Part shown: piece after piece, positions 34,190-43,293 of the stretch
Position numbering within the stretch: position 1 is the first letter of the stretch
Layout of the letters: each line of letters starts with the position of its first letter
Assembly: GCF_012516435.1 (NCBI RefSeq)
Contig: NZ_CP051216.1
Coordinates: 2,312,001 to 2,376,000, forward strand
Reading direction: 5' to 3'
Origin: Pseudodesulfovibrio sp. zrk46
GTDB lineage: Bacteria; Desulfobacterota; Desulfovibrionia; Desulfovibrionales; Desulfovibrionaceae
DNA length: 64,000 nt
The notes under the pieces: model-generated
Told to the model about the DNA's origin: nothing
Database searches by the model: none
Seen by the model: only the letters and a program-made list of their open reading frames with translations
Translations under genes and position numbers: made by a program

Positions 34190-35197
34190 CTAGTGGATGT
34201 TTGCTTTGGCTTTTTCCATGAAGGAATTGTCCACAGTTTCATTCATTGGGATTGGGGCCCGAAGTACGCCGTTGGCTACGCAGAAATCGATGACCGCCCT
34301 GTAGCCTTCCTCGGTGTAGATGCCGTCTGTTGACCAGACTTTTCGCAGGACGCTGATGAGACCTGCATCGATATTGCGGCCAGGGAACATCGGGGCAACG
34401 GCTTTAGCTATTTCCGCATCGGTGTGGGAGAGCTGCCAGAGGATGCCCTTATATACCGCATTGGAAAAAGCCTGTACGATTTCGGGGTGTTCTTTGATGT
34501 AGTCGTCACGCACCTGTACGGACATGGCCTGGTATTTCTCCGAGCCATACACTTCCTTGTGTTTCGCTGGGTTGGTAGCGTCGAGGATGATGCGGCCACC
34601 CATTTCTTGTATCTGTTTGAAGCGAGTGGCGCGTACGTACGCACCATCGATCTGGCCTCTGTTGATGGCCACCAGTTCTGCACCGTATTCGAGGCTGGCA
34701 AACGTGACTTCCTTGTCCGGGTCTACCCCTGCGTTGCGCAGGATGGTCTTGACGAAAAAGTAGGGTGCGGAGCCGGGCATGCCTGCAAAGACGACTTTGC
34801 CCTTGAAGTCGGCTGCGCTGGTCAGTTCGGGGCGGCTGACAAAAGTATAGGGTTGGCTGTCCAGAGTCGTCATGATGACTTTGCTGGACTGTCCTTTTTC
34901 GTGGGCCATAAGTACCGGCTCGAAACCGATGATACAGAATTCTGCGTCGCCGTTCAGGAGTCCCATGAGGGCCAGCGGACCATCCTTGTAGGTGATAAAT
35001 TCGGGGGCCAGCCCTTCTTCTTCAAAAAAACCAAGAGTCTGAGCCAGGTGAACCGGCAGCCAGCCTTCGCTACGGGCGCACTCAGCAAAAACAACTTTGG
35101 TCAGTTTCTTGTTGGCTTGTGCGCCGGTTGCAAATCCGATCATGATCACCATGGTCAGCATAGCGACCAGACAGACCTGAATACTTCTCCTCAACAT
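34190..35197 (-). CDS. ABC transporter substrate-binding protein (NMT1/TauA type)
   Basis: A 335-residue periplasmic protein with signal peptide (hydrophobic core LVAMLTMVIMIGFATG, cleavage near AQA-NK). The fold is that of the TauA/SsuA/NMT1 class: WLPVHLAQTLGFFEEEGLAPEF, GDAEFCIIGFEP and DFKGKVVFAGMPGSAPYFF. These bind sulfonates, pyrimidine precursors of thiamine, nitrate, or other small organics. Last gene of a three-gene importer; the ligand cannot be inferred. The ATPase of this system has an odd DUF169 domain. Confidence 0.8.
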   Translation of the reverse strand: MLRRSIQVCLVAMLTMVIMIGFATGAQANKKLTKVVFAECARSEGWLPVHLAQTLGFFEEEGLAPEFITYKDGPLALMGLLNGDAEFCIIGFEPVLMAHEKGQSSKVIMTTLDSQPYTFVSRPELTSAADFKGKVVFAGMPGSAPYFFVKTILRNAGVDPDKEVTFASLEYGAELVAINRGQIDGAYVRATRFKQIQEMGGRIILDATNPAKHKEVYGSEKYQAMSVQVRDDYIKEHPEIVQAFSNAVYKGILWQLSHTDAEIAKAVAPMFPGRNIDAGLISVLRKVWSTDGIYTEEGYRAVIDFCVANGVLRAPIPMNETVDNSFMEKAKANIH

Positions 35198-35226
35198 TGT
35201 TTTCCTCCGGTAAAGATTATGTGTTG

Positions 35227-36006
35227 TTAGAAATTATCCGGCCGCCAACGCAGCAGCCTTTTTTCGCACATGCGAAGTCCTTTGTTCAGAACAAGGCCGA
35301 TGAGCAGCAGCGCCAGGATACAGGACATGACGCGCTCGATCTGATAGGTGGTGGTGGCGTATTGAATCATCCACCCCAACCCTGCGCTGGCTCCCATGTA
35401 TTCGCCGACGATTGCCCCAATGAGGGACGCGCCGATGCCCCCACGGATTCCGGTCAGAACCCAGGGGACGCATGAAGGTAGCGTGACCTTGAAAAATATT
35501 TGATGCCGGTTGGCGCCCATAAGCTGCACCGTGGCGATGATGTCAGGGTTAATGTTGCGAATGCCGGAATAGGTGCTGAAAAAGACGAGGTAGAAGACGA
35601 GAAGCGCGGACAGGAATATCTTGGATTCCATTCCAAGGCCGAACCAGAGAATGAATATGGGTGCCAGTGCAAGCTTGGGGATGCCGTATAGAGCTGTGAT
35701 GATAGGTTCAAACAGGTCGGCGAGACGTTTCGTCTTGCCGAGGGCTACCCCACAAATGATGCCGGCGATGGTTCCGAAAAAGAGACCGAAGAGCGCTTCC
35801 TGAAGGGTGGTGAGCAAATGGGGAAGTATGTCTCCGCTTGTCACGAAGTGGTAGAAATCCGAGGCGATGACCGTGGGCTGGCTTGCGTAAAAGGTGTTGA
35901 TGAATTTTGTCCGCGTGGCGACTTCCCATATGACGAGAAGTGCTGACACCATGCCCAGGATATAGAGCCTGTTCCGCAGGTCGTCATTGAGGCGAAAGTT
36001 AGGCAT
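35227..36006 (-). CDS. ABC transporter permease (SsuC/TauC type)
   Basis: A 259-residue permease starting MPNFRLNDDLRNRLY at 36006 behind GGGGGAG; the longer open frame upstream is antisense to the ATPase gene. Six hydrophobic segments, with the EAA loop IIATVQLMGANRHQIFFKVTLPSCVPWVLTG that docks on the ATPase. It overlaps the ATPase gene by eight bases, so the genes are coupled. Confidence 0.85.
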   Translation of the reverse strand: MPNFRLNDDLRNRLYILGMVSALLVIWEVATRTKFINTFYASQPTVIASDFYHFVTSGDILPHLLTTLQEALFGLFFGTIAGIICGVALGKTKRLADLFEPIITALYGIPKLALAPIFILWFGLGMESKIFLSALLVFYLVFFSTYSGIRNINPDIIATVQLMGANRHQIFFKVTLPSCVPWVLTGIRGGIGASLIGAIVGEYMGASAGLGWMIQYATTTYQIERVMSCILALLLIGLVLNKGLRMCEKRLLRWRPDNF

Positions 36007-37648
36007 GTTCTCCCCCTTGGGATTCGTTGAGAACCTCGGCGCTGAGGTCCTGCCAGATGCGTTTGTGGATGGAAACGAATTCATCGGTAAACTTGCTTTC
36101 GACCACCGAACGGGGGCGGGGCAGAGGGATGTCGTACTCAGCCTTGATTGTGGCAGGCCTGCCGGAAAAGAGAATGACTCGGTCGGATAAGGTGATAGCT
36201 TCCCCCAGGTCGTGGGTAACCATGACGATGGTCTTTTTGTGTTCGAGCCAGAGCGTGAGAATGTCCTGCTCCAGGGCATCACGGGTCTGTACATCGAGGC
36301 CCACGAACGGCTCGTCCATGAAAATGACGTCCGGATCGTAGGCCAGGGCGCGGATGACCGATGCTCGCTGTTTCATGCCACCGGATAGTTCGAAGGGGTA
36401 GCTGTTGGCGAATTCGAGCAGTCCGACCTGTTCCATGAGTCTGTCGGCGGTCCTGTGGCGTTCCCTTGTTGGCACCTTGCGGATTTCCAGTCCCAATTCC
36501 ACATTCTTGCGGACTGTGCGCCAAGGGAGCAGGGTGTCCGCCTGCGAGATGAATCCAAGGTTCAGTCCGTTTTGCGGTCTGCTGCCGGGCAGGGAAATGG
36601 TGCCAGAGTCAGGCGCATATCGTCCTGCCATGAGATTGAGCAGGGTGCTTTTTCCGCATCCGCTGGGGCCGACAAAGGTCAGGAACTCCTGCTCATGGAC
36701 TTCAAGGGAGACCGTATCAAGCACCTTGATGGAGGAACCGGATTGCTGGGTGTGGCTTTTGGAAACAGAGTGAACCTTGATGGCTATACGTTGTGATTTT
36801 GGTGTCGGATCGGGGTTGGGGGAAGGGGGAAGCGAAGAGTCGGGGACAGTTTTTTTCGGTGATTGGTAGTAGGCCGTTCCTTTTGTGATGCCCAGATCAA
36901 ATCCCATGGCTTGGGCCCGGTCGATGATGATGTCCTTGTTTGCATCCGATTCAGCCGCATTGATCGTTTTTAGTACGCCGTCAGTTATTGAGGCCAGTGA
37001 CGCGGCGGGTATGCCCACTCCGAGTTCGTTGTCATCCCAGGCGCTGATGTACCGGGTGTTGGAGCAGAGGAGTGACACGTTGGGCTCGCCTGTCAGATAC
37101 GGGTGTACCGTCAGTTCCGCACAGAGTCCCTGCTGCCCCATACTTCGCATGGAGTCGATGGGGCCGTTTTCATGAATGTACCCTTGAACAAGGCGCATCG
37201 ATTGATTTGGGTTGCATATGGCGATGACTACATGAGGCGCATGGGAGCAGTCGGACAAAGGCTCCATGGACACGCCGTGGATTTGCCTGTCCATTATGCT
37301 GACGACGGCGGAGGTCTTTCGGGCGCATTCCAAGTCCTTGTAGAGGCCAAGTGACATGTATCTTTGGCCGGATCGAAACTCCTCGTTGACAGGCTCGAGG
37401 CCGAGCGCTCGCTTAGCGCCGGGGCAGGAAATCTCCTCGAATCCTGCCTTTCTGGAAAGGCCGCTACTGGCCATTCTGACGAGTGAACAATATGTAAGGG
37501 GTTTCCGGGTAAGATTGGCGTCACTTTGTTCGAACGAATCCCGGGAAAAATGGAAGGTGACGCCTACGAGTTGTCTGGTCAGTCCTAGGCTGCAACTCAG
37601 CTGTTTATCGAGTACTTGAAGGCCTGTTTCGTTCGGGGAGTGGTGCAT
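35999..37648 (-). CDS. Fusion of a DUF169 domain and an SsuB/TauB-type ABC ATPase
   Basis: About 549 residues from ATG 37648; the frame stays open to a GTG at 37702. The first ~270 residues look like DUF169: LGLTRQLVGVTF, PLTYCSLVRMASSG, FEEISCPGAKRALGLEP, GVSMEPLSDCSHAPHVVIAICNPNQSMRL, and late Cys. A Pro/Ser linker leads to the ATPase (about 300-545) with Walker A GPSGCGKST, signature ELSGGMKQR, Walker B VIFMDEPFVGLD and switch His HD. DUF169 has no settled function. Its fusion to a transport ATPase suggests that it senses or binds the imported ligand. It is the first gene of the importer operon, in the segment bounded by tRNA-Thr fragments. Confidence 0.75.
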   Translation of the reverse strand: MHHSPNETGLQVLDKQLSCSLGLTRQLVGVTFHFSRDSFEQSDANLTRKPLTYCSLVRMASSGLSRKAGFEEISCPGAKRALGLEPVNEEFRSGQRYMSLGLYKDLECARKTSAVVSIMDRQIHGVSMEPLSDCSHAPHVVIAICNPNQSMRLVQGYIHENGPIDSMRSMGQQGLCAELTVHPYLTGEPNVSLLCSNTRYISAWDDNELGVGIPAASLASITDGVLKTINAAESDANKDIIIDRAQAMGFDLGITKGTAYYQSPKKTVPDSSLPPSPNPDPTPKSQRIAIKVHSVSKSHTQQSGSSIKVLDTVSLEVHEQEFLTFVGPSGCGKSTLLNLMAGRYAPDSGTISLPGSRPQNGLNLGFISQADTLLPWRTVRKNVELGLEIRKVPTRERHRTADRLMEQVGLLEFANSYPFELSGGMKQRASVIRALAYDPDVIFMDEPFVGLDVQTRDALEQDILTLWLEHKKTIVMVTHDLGEAITLSDRVILFSGRPATIKAEYDIPLPRPRSVVESKFTDEFVSIHKRIWQDLSAEVLNESQGGEHA

Positions 37649-37985
37649 GGAAATACCTACACAGAGGGTTGAATGGGCCATGTCCGTCGTCTGTAGTGTC
37701 ACAATTTCTGCGAGACGGATTGGTGCGGTTTCTTGGTAATGTTGTTAAATCTAAAATATTAAAAACACTATATTTTATTAACTTTTGAATTTAGCAATAG
37801 TCCAATTTAAAAAACTGATTTTATCTATAGTATAAATAGAAACTATCTATATATAGATTGATGTGAACACGGAACTCTCGTTTTGAGGCAAGTACTATAA
37901 TCCCATCATGGAATGTGAATATTCTTATCCAATTAGGGTATTCCCTTGTCTTCAATTTGTATCAGCACACACCAAGGCACAAAAA

Positions 37986-38012
37986 AAGCGCTTACGATAA
38001 TCGTAAGCGCTT
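37986..38012 (-). terminator. Hairpin terminator in the 37.7-38.4 kb non-coding stretch
   Basis: AAGCGCTTACGAT (37986-37998) and ATCGTAAGCGCTT (38000-38012), a perfect stem with AAAAA before it on the plus strand, hence U-rich on the minus transcript. The following GATTCCGTTGAAGCC weakly resembles the base of the tRNA-Thr 3' end. The rest of 37649-38000 is very A+T-rich with no gene visible and probably holds the importer promoter. Confidence 0.65.
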
Positions 38013-38110
38013 GATTCCGTTGAAGCCAAAGAGACTACTAATAAAATGCTCAATATATTCTATTTCTACCCCATAGGGAGTGTTTTTTATGAGGCATCTT
38101 AATAAGAAAA

Positions 38111-38140
38111 GCCTCACATTGCGGTAACGCATTGTGAGGC
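38111..38140 (-). terminator. Terminator between the sigma-54 activator gene and the ABC segment
   Basis: GCCTCACATTGCG (38111-38123) and CGCATTGTGAGGC (38128-38140) pair with one mismatch; AAAA precedes on the plus strand. It occupies the same position relative to the tRNA fragment as the terminators at 34028 and 46941. Confidence 0.7.
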
Positions 38141-38152
38141 TAGACTATTCCG

Positions 38153-38197
38153 TGGAGCCGGAAATCGGAGTTGAACCGACGACCTACTGGTTACGAA
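38153..38197 (-). repeat. tRNA-Thr 3'-half fragment (candidate attachment-site scar)
   Basis: Forty-five bases match the intact tRNA-Thr(CGT) gene from its CCA end through the T arm, variable loop and into the anticodon loop, with a single mismatch at 38190. Beyond 38197 the match stops, so the 5' half is missing and this is not a working tRNA. It divides the accessory region into two segments. Confidence 0.8.
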
Positions 38198-38400
38198 GAG
38201 TTTTAAATTATTTACTCTTTATTACAGGTGGTTAGCTTTTTTTGAGGAGTGGGCTGAGTGCCCTCATAAGGGCCGTATTTGTTTAAAAAATAATAATAAG
38301 CCCGTAGTTGATGTGATGGCCTTTCATAATACAATAATGCTTGCTTGTAGCTCTATATGTCGCCTTCATCTGAGCCCTTCAATATCTCTCCGTACCTGTG

Positions 38401-39930
38401 TTAGGTGGCCTTCTTGCCAAACGGTATTTGGAGCTTTCGCATTTTATTTCGCAGGGTGCTTGGATTGACTCCAAGGATGTCTGCTGCGCCATCAGGGCCG
38501 CTCACTTTCCCATTGGTTTGAGATAATATTTTCCTGATATGAGTGGATACAACGGTATCTAGGCTACGGGGCTCTTTCGATGTGTAAGAAGCCCCGTTGG
38601 TTGTGGGCATACCAATCATGAATTCTTCAAAAGACAATGGGCCAGTTGGGTTCAGAATTAGTGCGCGCTCGACTATGTTCTCCAACTCTCTGACATTGCC
38701 TGGCCAGTGGTACTCTAGCAGGTAATTGATTGCCCCAGGCTTCAAAGTTGGGATTGTGGAGAGTTTCAAATCCTTGGATTTCTGATTAATGAAATGTTGG
38801 ACTAGTGCAGGGATGTCAGTCTTCCGCTCACGGAGTGGCGGAACCATGAGTGGGAATACATTGAGACGGAACCACAGATCCTCCCGAAAGAGATTTTCTT
38901 TGATCATTTCTTCCAAGTTTCTGTGTGTGGCAGCGATTATTCGGATATCTAGCGGGATGGATTTAACGCCTCCTACGCGTTCTATTTCCCGATTTTGAAT
39001 TACTGACAGCAGACGAACTTGGGCCTGCAATGGCAGTTCTCCGATTTCATCAAGGAATATGGTGCCACCATTTGCTCTTTCAAAGCGTCCACGCTTCTGG
39101 GCAAGTGCGCCTGTGAATGCTCCTTTTTCATGACCGAACAGTTCGCTGTCTATCAACGTATCGGGGATGGCCCCGCAGTTGACGGATATGAACGGCCCCT
39201 TGCTGCGGGATGACGCAGAATGAATGTAGTGGGCCAAGACATCCTTACCGGTTCCTGTTTCGCCAAGAAGCAAAACCGGACTGTCCAGAGAAGCTACTTG
39301 CTGTGCGCGCATCATCACTTGCTTTAATCCGAAGTTGGCTCCAACGATTTCGTCACCGGACAATCGACGCAATTCTCCCTGAAGATAGCGGTTGTCGTCT
39401 GTAAGCAAGTCTTTGAGCTTAATGACTTCTCTATGCTTCATGGCGTTCGACAGGGCAATGGCAAATGGTTCTCGTACAGAGGCGAGTTGCTCTTTATGGT
39501 CTTCGGTTAATCTCTTTTCGCCTTGTGATATAACGACAAGCGAACCTAGCATTTGAGGATCGGATTCGAGGATCAGAACGACTACTGATGTCGCCTTCAT
39601 GTCATGGAAGTTGAGGAGTTCGTCTGCAACTTTCTCTGAGTGCGGATCCTCTAACAGGAACGCCTTGGGGCCCTCATACAGAGTCTCCTTAGCTTCTGCC
39701 TGAGCTTCTTTGGAAAGAGGTGTCAGTGTGTCTACTGCTTCTCCACCAGCTTCAGTCGCCATAGCGAGAGTGCGCATCGAACCATAGTAGTTGTCCACAT
39801 GTTCAAGAACCAGGACGTCTACAGGCATTACATCCCGAAGAAATGTAAACGTCGAAAATAATGCTTCTTCGATTTTGAGACTTCCACATATTCTCAGAGT
39901 GACTTCTCGAAAGAATGTATTCCTGTCCAT
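38401..39930 (-). CDS. Sigma-54-dependent activator with GAF sensor domain
   Basis: A 509-residue regulator of the NorR/FhlA kind: N-terminal GAF domain (about 1-170), AAA+ domain (about 190-415) and Fis-type helix-turn-helix at the end (GAADILGVNPSTLRNKMRKLQIP). Walker A GETGTGKD, sigma-54 contact GAFTGA, Walker B GGTIFLDEIG and LFREDLWFRLN are intact. With no receiver it is probably activated by a small molecule or gas bound by the GAF domain. It is divergent from the 40150 operon; upstream motifs at 39978-40010 recur before the 46549 operon, so both are likely targets. Confidence 0.85.
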   Translation of the reverse strand: MDRNTFFREVTLRICGSLKIEEALFSTFTFLRDVMPVDVLVLEHVDNYYGSMRTLAMATEAGGEAVDTLTPLSKEAQAEAKETLYEGPKAFLLEDPHSEKVADELLNFHDMKATSVVVLILESDPQMLGSLVVISQGEKRLTEDHKEQLASVREPFAIALSNAMKHREVIKLKDLLTDDNRYLQGELRRLSGDEIVGANFGLKQVMMRAQQVASLDSPVLLLGETGTGKDVLAHYIHSASSRSKGPFISVNCGAIPDTLIDSELFGHEKGAFTGALAQKRGRFERANGGTIFLDEIGELPLQAQVRLLSVIQNREIERVGGVKSIPLDIRIIAATHRNLEEMIKENLFREDLWFRLNVFPLMVPPLRERKTDIPALVQHFINQKSKDLKLSTIPTLKPGAINYLLEYHWPGNVRELENIVERALILNPTGPLSFEEFMIGMPTTNGASYTSKEPRSLDTVVSTHIRKILSQTNGKVSGPDGAADILGVNPSTLRNKMRKLQIPFGKKAT

Positions 39931-39977
39931 TACGTTAAGTCCTTTTGAGGGTTATATTACTAGGGGTAACTGTATTG

Positions 39978-40010
39978 TGTCGTATCTGGCAATTTGTTTT
40001 GTCGTATATG
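39978..40010. promoter_or_regulatory. Repeated activator motif upstream of the 40150 operon
   Basis: TGTCGTATCTGGC (39978-39990) and TGTCGTATATG (40000-40010) start 22 bases apart, two helical turns. The first differs at only two positions from TGTCTTATTTGGC in the inverted repeat at 46656-46703. They sit 60-100 bases upstream of a sigma-54 promoter and 50-80 bases upstream of the divergent activator gene, so they could serve activation and autoregulation. Confidence 0.6.
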
Positions 40011-40064
40011 AAGTCTTGAAAATGCAGCTTGCTTATAACATATTAAAATAAAATGAGTAATGTT

Positions 40065-40080
40065 TGGCATGATGCTCGCT
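40065..40080 (+). promoter_or_regulatory. Sigma-54 promoter of the methyltransferase/radical-SAM operon
   Basis: TGGCATG-ATGC-TCGCT has the GG and GC elements at the exact sigma-54 spacing, with TCGC at the -12 box as in the other island promoter (46594-46609). It lies 70 bases before the ATG at 40150. Confidence 0.6.
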
Positions 40081-40149
40081 AGTTAAAGATCAGTAGTAAC
40101 AACTGATCCTTTAAAATAAATGCGAAAAATTGCGGAGAGATTATCGGTT

Positions 40150-40806
40150 ATGAATAAAACGACAAACCCGTGGTTGACCATACCGGCTTCTGATTATGAA
40201 AAACATATGGCATTGCCTGAGGTGGCTCAATCTCAGGCCTTGAGCTCATTAATGTCCTCGACTTTGAAAGAATTTGCTCCAACCTCATTGGCAGTAATAG
40301 GATGTGCCACTGGCAATGGGTTTGAGCATATTGATACAGTAACCGCTCAAAGAGTTGTTGGAGTCGATATCAATCCTGATTATCTGAGAATCCTTTCCTC
40401 CCGATTTTCTGATACTATTTCTTCTCTTGAGCTTCATCATGCTGATATATCGAAGCCTGAGTTCAGCATGAAACCTGTATCAATGGTGCTGGCAGCACTT
40501 GTTTTCGAATATGTGGACGTTCATGTCGCGTTACAAAACATAAAAGAGAGCATTCTTGATTATGGGACTCTCGTTGTCGTTCTTCAGGAACCAAAGCCTC
40601 AATTCGCACCCGTTACTCCTACTCCCTTTAGGAGTCTTGAGCGTTTGTCCCCGATCATGAATCTAATCGACCCCATAGCTTTTTCAAATCTGTGCAAGGA
40701 GAAAAGGCTAATTGAAATAGGCCAAGATCGGATATTTCTAAAAAGTGGAAAGTCTTTTTGGGTCGGTTCATACCGGAGTTTCCCAAAAGAGAGTTGCAAC
40801 CCATAA
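40150..40806 (+). CDS. Class I SAM-dependent methyltransferase
   Basis: A 218-residue protein. LAVIGCATGNGFEHID is motif I (SAM-binding Gly loop, here GCATGNG), VVGVDINPDYLRIL gives the acidic ribose contact and LHHADISKP follows as motif III. No Cys cluster or membrane segment is seen. ATG at 40150 has GGAGAG upstream. The acceptor is unknown. It is the first gene of a two-gene unit behind a sigma-54 promoter, and its codons are more A+T-rich than those of the window's core genes. Confidence 0.75.
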   Translation: MNKTTNPWLTIPASDYEKHMALPEVAQSQALSSLMSSTLKEFAPTSLAVIGCATGNGFEHIDTVTAQRVVGVDINPDYLRILSSRFSDTISSLELHHADISKPEFSMKPVSMVLAALVFEYVDVHVALQNIKESILDYGTLVVVLQEPKPQFAPVTPTPFRSLERLSPIMNLIDPIAFSNLCKEKRLIEIGQDRIFLKSGKSFWVGSYRSFPKESCNP

Positions 40807-40826
40807 TTCGAGACATGAGGTGCATT

Positions 40827-41618
40827 ATGCAAATTACAGCTCACGACTCCAAAACAATTCTTACACCATGCACGCTGAAGGGGCATGAGTATCAAATCGA
40901 TCCATATATCGGTTGTGCTCACCTTTGTCATTATTGCTATGCATTGAATGATGCCAAAACAGATTGGGCCAAAGAGATAATGGTTCATGCAGATCTTGAA
41001 GGCGTGCTTTCCGAAGAGTTGAAAGGGCTTTCTCCACAAAGTGTTTACATGGGGTGGAAAACAGATCCGTATCAACCGTGTGAGGCAGAGCTTCGTCAAA
41101 CAAGAAAGACACTTGAAATGCTTGCAGCAAGAGGTCTCTCTGCCAGCATTCTGACGAAGTCTGATCTCATCTTGCGGGATTTGGATATTTTGCAAACCAT
41201 GGAATCCGCATCGGTTAGTTTCTCGTTAGCTTTTGAGGATGACTCAGTACGAGACTTGTTCGAAGGTGGAACGATGTCCACCGAAGCCAGGATGCATGCA
41301 TTGCGGGAGTGCAAGAAAGCCGGACTGAGAACATCAGCAATGATTTGTCCTGTCATCCCATATATCACCAGCCCTTTGCCGCTGATCGAGTCTGTAAAAG
41401 ATAGCGTCGACAAGGTTTGGGTGTACGGGCTCAGCATCCTCAATGAGTCAGATTTGAACTGGCAAAATACAAGTCGGATTATACAAAAAAATTATCCTCA
41501 GCAGTATGAGACGGTAAAGGCTGCCGTCTTTGATCGGGAGCATCACTACTGGGCACAATTGCGAAAGAAGTTGAGCGCTTACTCCACATGTGACTTCGAA
41601 TTCTCAATTCATTTTTAA
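40827..41618 (+). CDS. Radical SAM protein (SplB-like family)
   Basis: A 263-residue protein starting at ATG 40827, chosen for the GAGGTG six bases upstream; ATG 40815 is also in frame. CAHLCHYCY near residue 30 is the CX3CX2C cluster motif that binds [4Fe-4S] and SAM. DPYIGCAHLCHYCYALN and VYMGWKTDPYQPCE are characteristic of the family annotated as spore photoproduct lyase-like. It probably generates a 5'-deoxyadenosyl radical. Substrate is unknown; there is no evidence for DNA repair here. The convergent methyltransferase gene ends seven bases away. Confidence 0.75.
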   Translation: MQITAHDSKTILTPCTLKGHEYQIDPYIGCAHLCHYCYALNDAKTDWAKEIMVHADLEGVLSEELKGLSPQSVYMGWKTDPYQPCEAELRQTRKTLEMLAARGLSASILTKSDLILRDLDILQTMESASVSFSLAFEDDSVRDLFEGGTMSTEARMHALRECKKAGLRTSAMICPVIPYITSPLPLIESVKDSVDKVWVYGLSILNESDLNWQNTSRIIQKNYPQQYETVKAAVFDREHHYWAQLRKKLSAYSTCDFEFSIHF

Positions 41619-41625
41619 GGATGGG

Positions 41626-42243
41626 TCATTTCACTCCAACAACACAGTATTGGGATGGATCTTTGGTTGACTGATGCGTCGTTGTTGAAACAAAGCCGGC
41701 TTGGAGAAGCATCTGCTCTACTCTCGCAGGTGAAACAGTGTCGAATATTTGCATGTCCAAAGGCAGGGTGTCCATCCTAGTCTTGTCCATGAAGGCAAGA
41801 ACGACCTTGCCCCCTGGTTTAAGAAGGGAGTGGATCTGCAAGCTTGTCGCAGCCTGATCTTTCCAAAAGTAGATCGTGTTGGCGGAGCATATCGTGTCGT
41901 ATGATTCCGCACTCGAATTCATGTTTTCAAAATTCCCGTGGGTGAGCCGAACACAACCGCTCTTGATGTGTCGTTTGTTTCTTTTTTGGGCAACGTCCAA
42001 CATGGCATCGGAGAAATCGATGCCATGGATTACTCCGTTGCCGATCTTGTCGGCCATACTTTTGATGACTGTGCCAGTCCCGAATCCGATCTCAAGAATG
42101 GTTTGACCTTTTTGGGCGTCAACAACTTCATCCATTAGCTCATTAACCACTGCGTTGCCTTTGTCGAATATCAATCGGGAGACGAATCTCCCGAACAGTC
42201 CCGAAGGTTTGCGGGCTTGCTTTGAATAGAAATATTTTAACAT
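41626..42243 (-). CDS. Class I SAM-dependent methyltransferase (UbiE-like)
   Basis: A 205-residue enzyme with ILEIGFGTGTVIKSMA (motif I), IHGIDFSDAMLDVA (acidic loop) and LLKPGGKVVLAF (post-motif). The N-terminal region (SKQARKPSGLFGRFVSRLI) is basic and may contact membrane or a hydrophobic substrate. It is the last gene of the nine-gene minus-strand operon of the island. Acceptor unknown: small molecules, lipids or metalloids are possible. Confidence 0.75.
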   Translation of the reverse strand: MLKYFYSKQARKPSGLFGRFVSRLIFDKGNAVVNELMDEVVDAQKGQTILEIGFGTGTVIKSMADKIGNGVIHGIDFSDAMLDVAQKRNKRHIKSGCVRLTHGNFENMNSSAESYDTICSANTIYFWKDQAATSLQIHSLLKPGGKVVLAFMDKTRMDTLPLDMQIFDTVSPARVEQMLLQAGFVSTTTHQSTKDPSQYCVVGVK

Positions 42244-42285
42244 GATTCTTCTCCTTATTATTCAGAAGAATTGAATTAGCTATGG

Positions 42286-42879
42286 TCATAGGCCATCCGA
42301 AACACGATTGGTCAGGTTGCTTTTTATGCGTACCACATAAGCATCAACGACAAAAACAAGGGAAACAAGTTGTTGCCCCATGAGAATGAAGTATCCTTCC
42401 AGTCCCATTAATGCGGCGCAGCTTATGTTTCCCAACATCAGCCAAGGGTACCCATGTTGGGAATTGCGTGCCATCAGATAGGTTCCGATGAGAAAACCCG
42501 AAGCTATTCCCAACTCCAGGAATTGGCTGATATTCGTTATTCCGCCATATTCATGGATACTCAGCCCGAGTCCTGCGAAGATAGAAAATTTAGCTAACAT
42601 GTTGAGCCATTTGGGTTCAGTCCCATCGCCTCTTGCTGCCAATATCAAACCAGAAATCATCGCCGGAGCTCCACCAGATTCTATGGCTGCGGCAATCCAG
42701 TCGCGTTCCGAAACAAAGATGAACACCCAGGCGGGGAGTCCTGTCAGGTATACAATCCAGGATCTCACCCGCCAGCCATTTTGTTTCGCTGTTCCAGATG
42801 CCCTTTCCACTTTTGAGAAGCAGATCTTGTTGAGGAGGTAAAAAAGGCCTCCCCAAATCTGGAGCAAGGTGTCAGCCAT
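42286..42879 (-). CDS. Multi-pass membrane protein of unknown function
   Basis: A 197-residue protein with about six hydrophobic segments (WIVYLTGLPAWVFIFV; APAMISGLILAA; LAKFSIFAGLGLSI; FLELGIASGFLIGTYL; LMLGNISCAALMGL; LVSLVFVVDAYV). I see no catalytic motif. The size and helix layout recall PnuC-like small transporters, but the match is weak. It sits between the DGC protein and the methyltransferase genes in the island operon. Confidence 0.6.
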   Translation of the reverse strand: MADTLLQIWGGLFYLLNKICFSKVERASGTAKQNGWRVRSWIVYLTGLPAWVFIFVSERDWIAAAIESGGAPAMISGLILAARGDGTEPKWLNMLAKFSIFAGLGLSIHEYGGITNISQFLELGIASGFLIGTYLMARNSQHGYPWLMLGNISCAALMGLEGYFILMGQQLVSLVFVVDAYVVRIKSNLTNRVSDGL

Positions 42880-42897
42880 GACTTGTCCCCTGCATGG

Positions 42898-43272
42898 CTA
42901 GACGCGATCTAGCATTACGTTCACGACTTTTTTTATGTTGTTTTCTGTTGCCGGTGTCGTTCCTTTAGTCATTTCAAGGTCGGTCAACTGAAGGTGCTCA
43001 AATTCGGTGAAACCAGCATCTTGGAGAGTCTTCTTGGCGCAATTTAATGGGCAGCCGTCGATGACAATAAGTTTATCCGCCGCTTTGATGGTATTCATGA
43101 TGTTGGATACTTTGCCTCCGACACCAGCGAGGCAGAACATTTTGGCCGTGCCTGTGCGGGCGAGTTCTCGAGCCGCCTGGTCGGTCACCTCACCAACATC
43201 AGCTGCACCAGAGCATGAAAAAACAAGAGTTGAGGTTTGGGAAGAATCGCAAGTGGAAGTGCAGTTGGACAT
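42898..43272 (-). CDS. DGC-domain putative zinc-binding protein
   Basis: A 124-residue protein matching the family of putative zinc-binding proteins with a DGC motif. LVFSCSGAADVGEVTDQAARELA, MFCLAGVGG and LIVIDGCPLNCAKKTL supply the conserved Cys (four in the core, plus two near the N terminus, NCTSTC). It probably binds a metal or forms a persulfide. Members often sit beside redox or metal-handling genes; the function is not established. Here it is flanked by a membrane protein and a VOC protein. Confidence 0.75.
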   Translation of the reverse strand: MSNCTSTCDSSQTSTLVFSCSGAADVGEVTDQAARELARTGTAKMFCLAGVGGKVSNIMNTIKAADKLIVIDGCPLNCAKKTLQDAGFTEFEHLQLTDLEMTKGTTPATENNIKKVVNVMLDRV

Positions 43273-43293
43273 GGAATCTCCTTATATTTTGAA

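Noticed and set aside
38153-38197. A second tRNA-Thr gene
   Set aside because: Only the 3' half is present; the sequence departs from the tRNA within the anticodon loop, so no cloverleaf can form.
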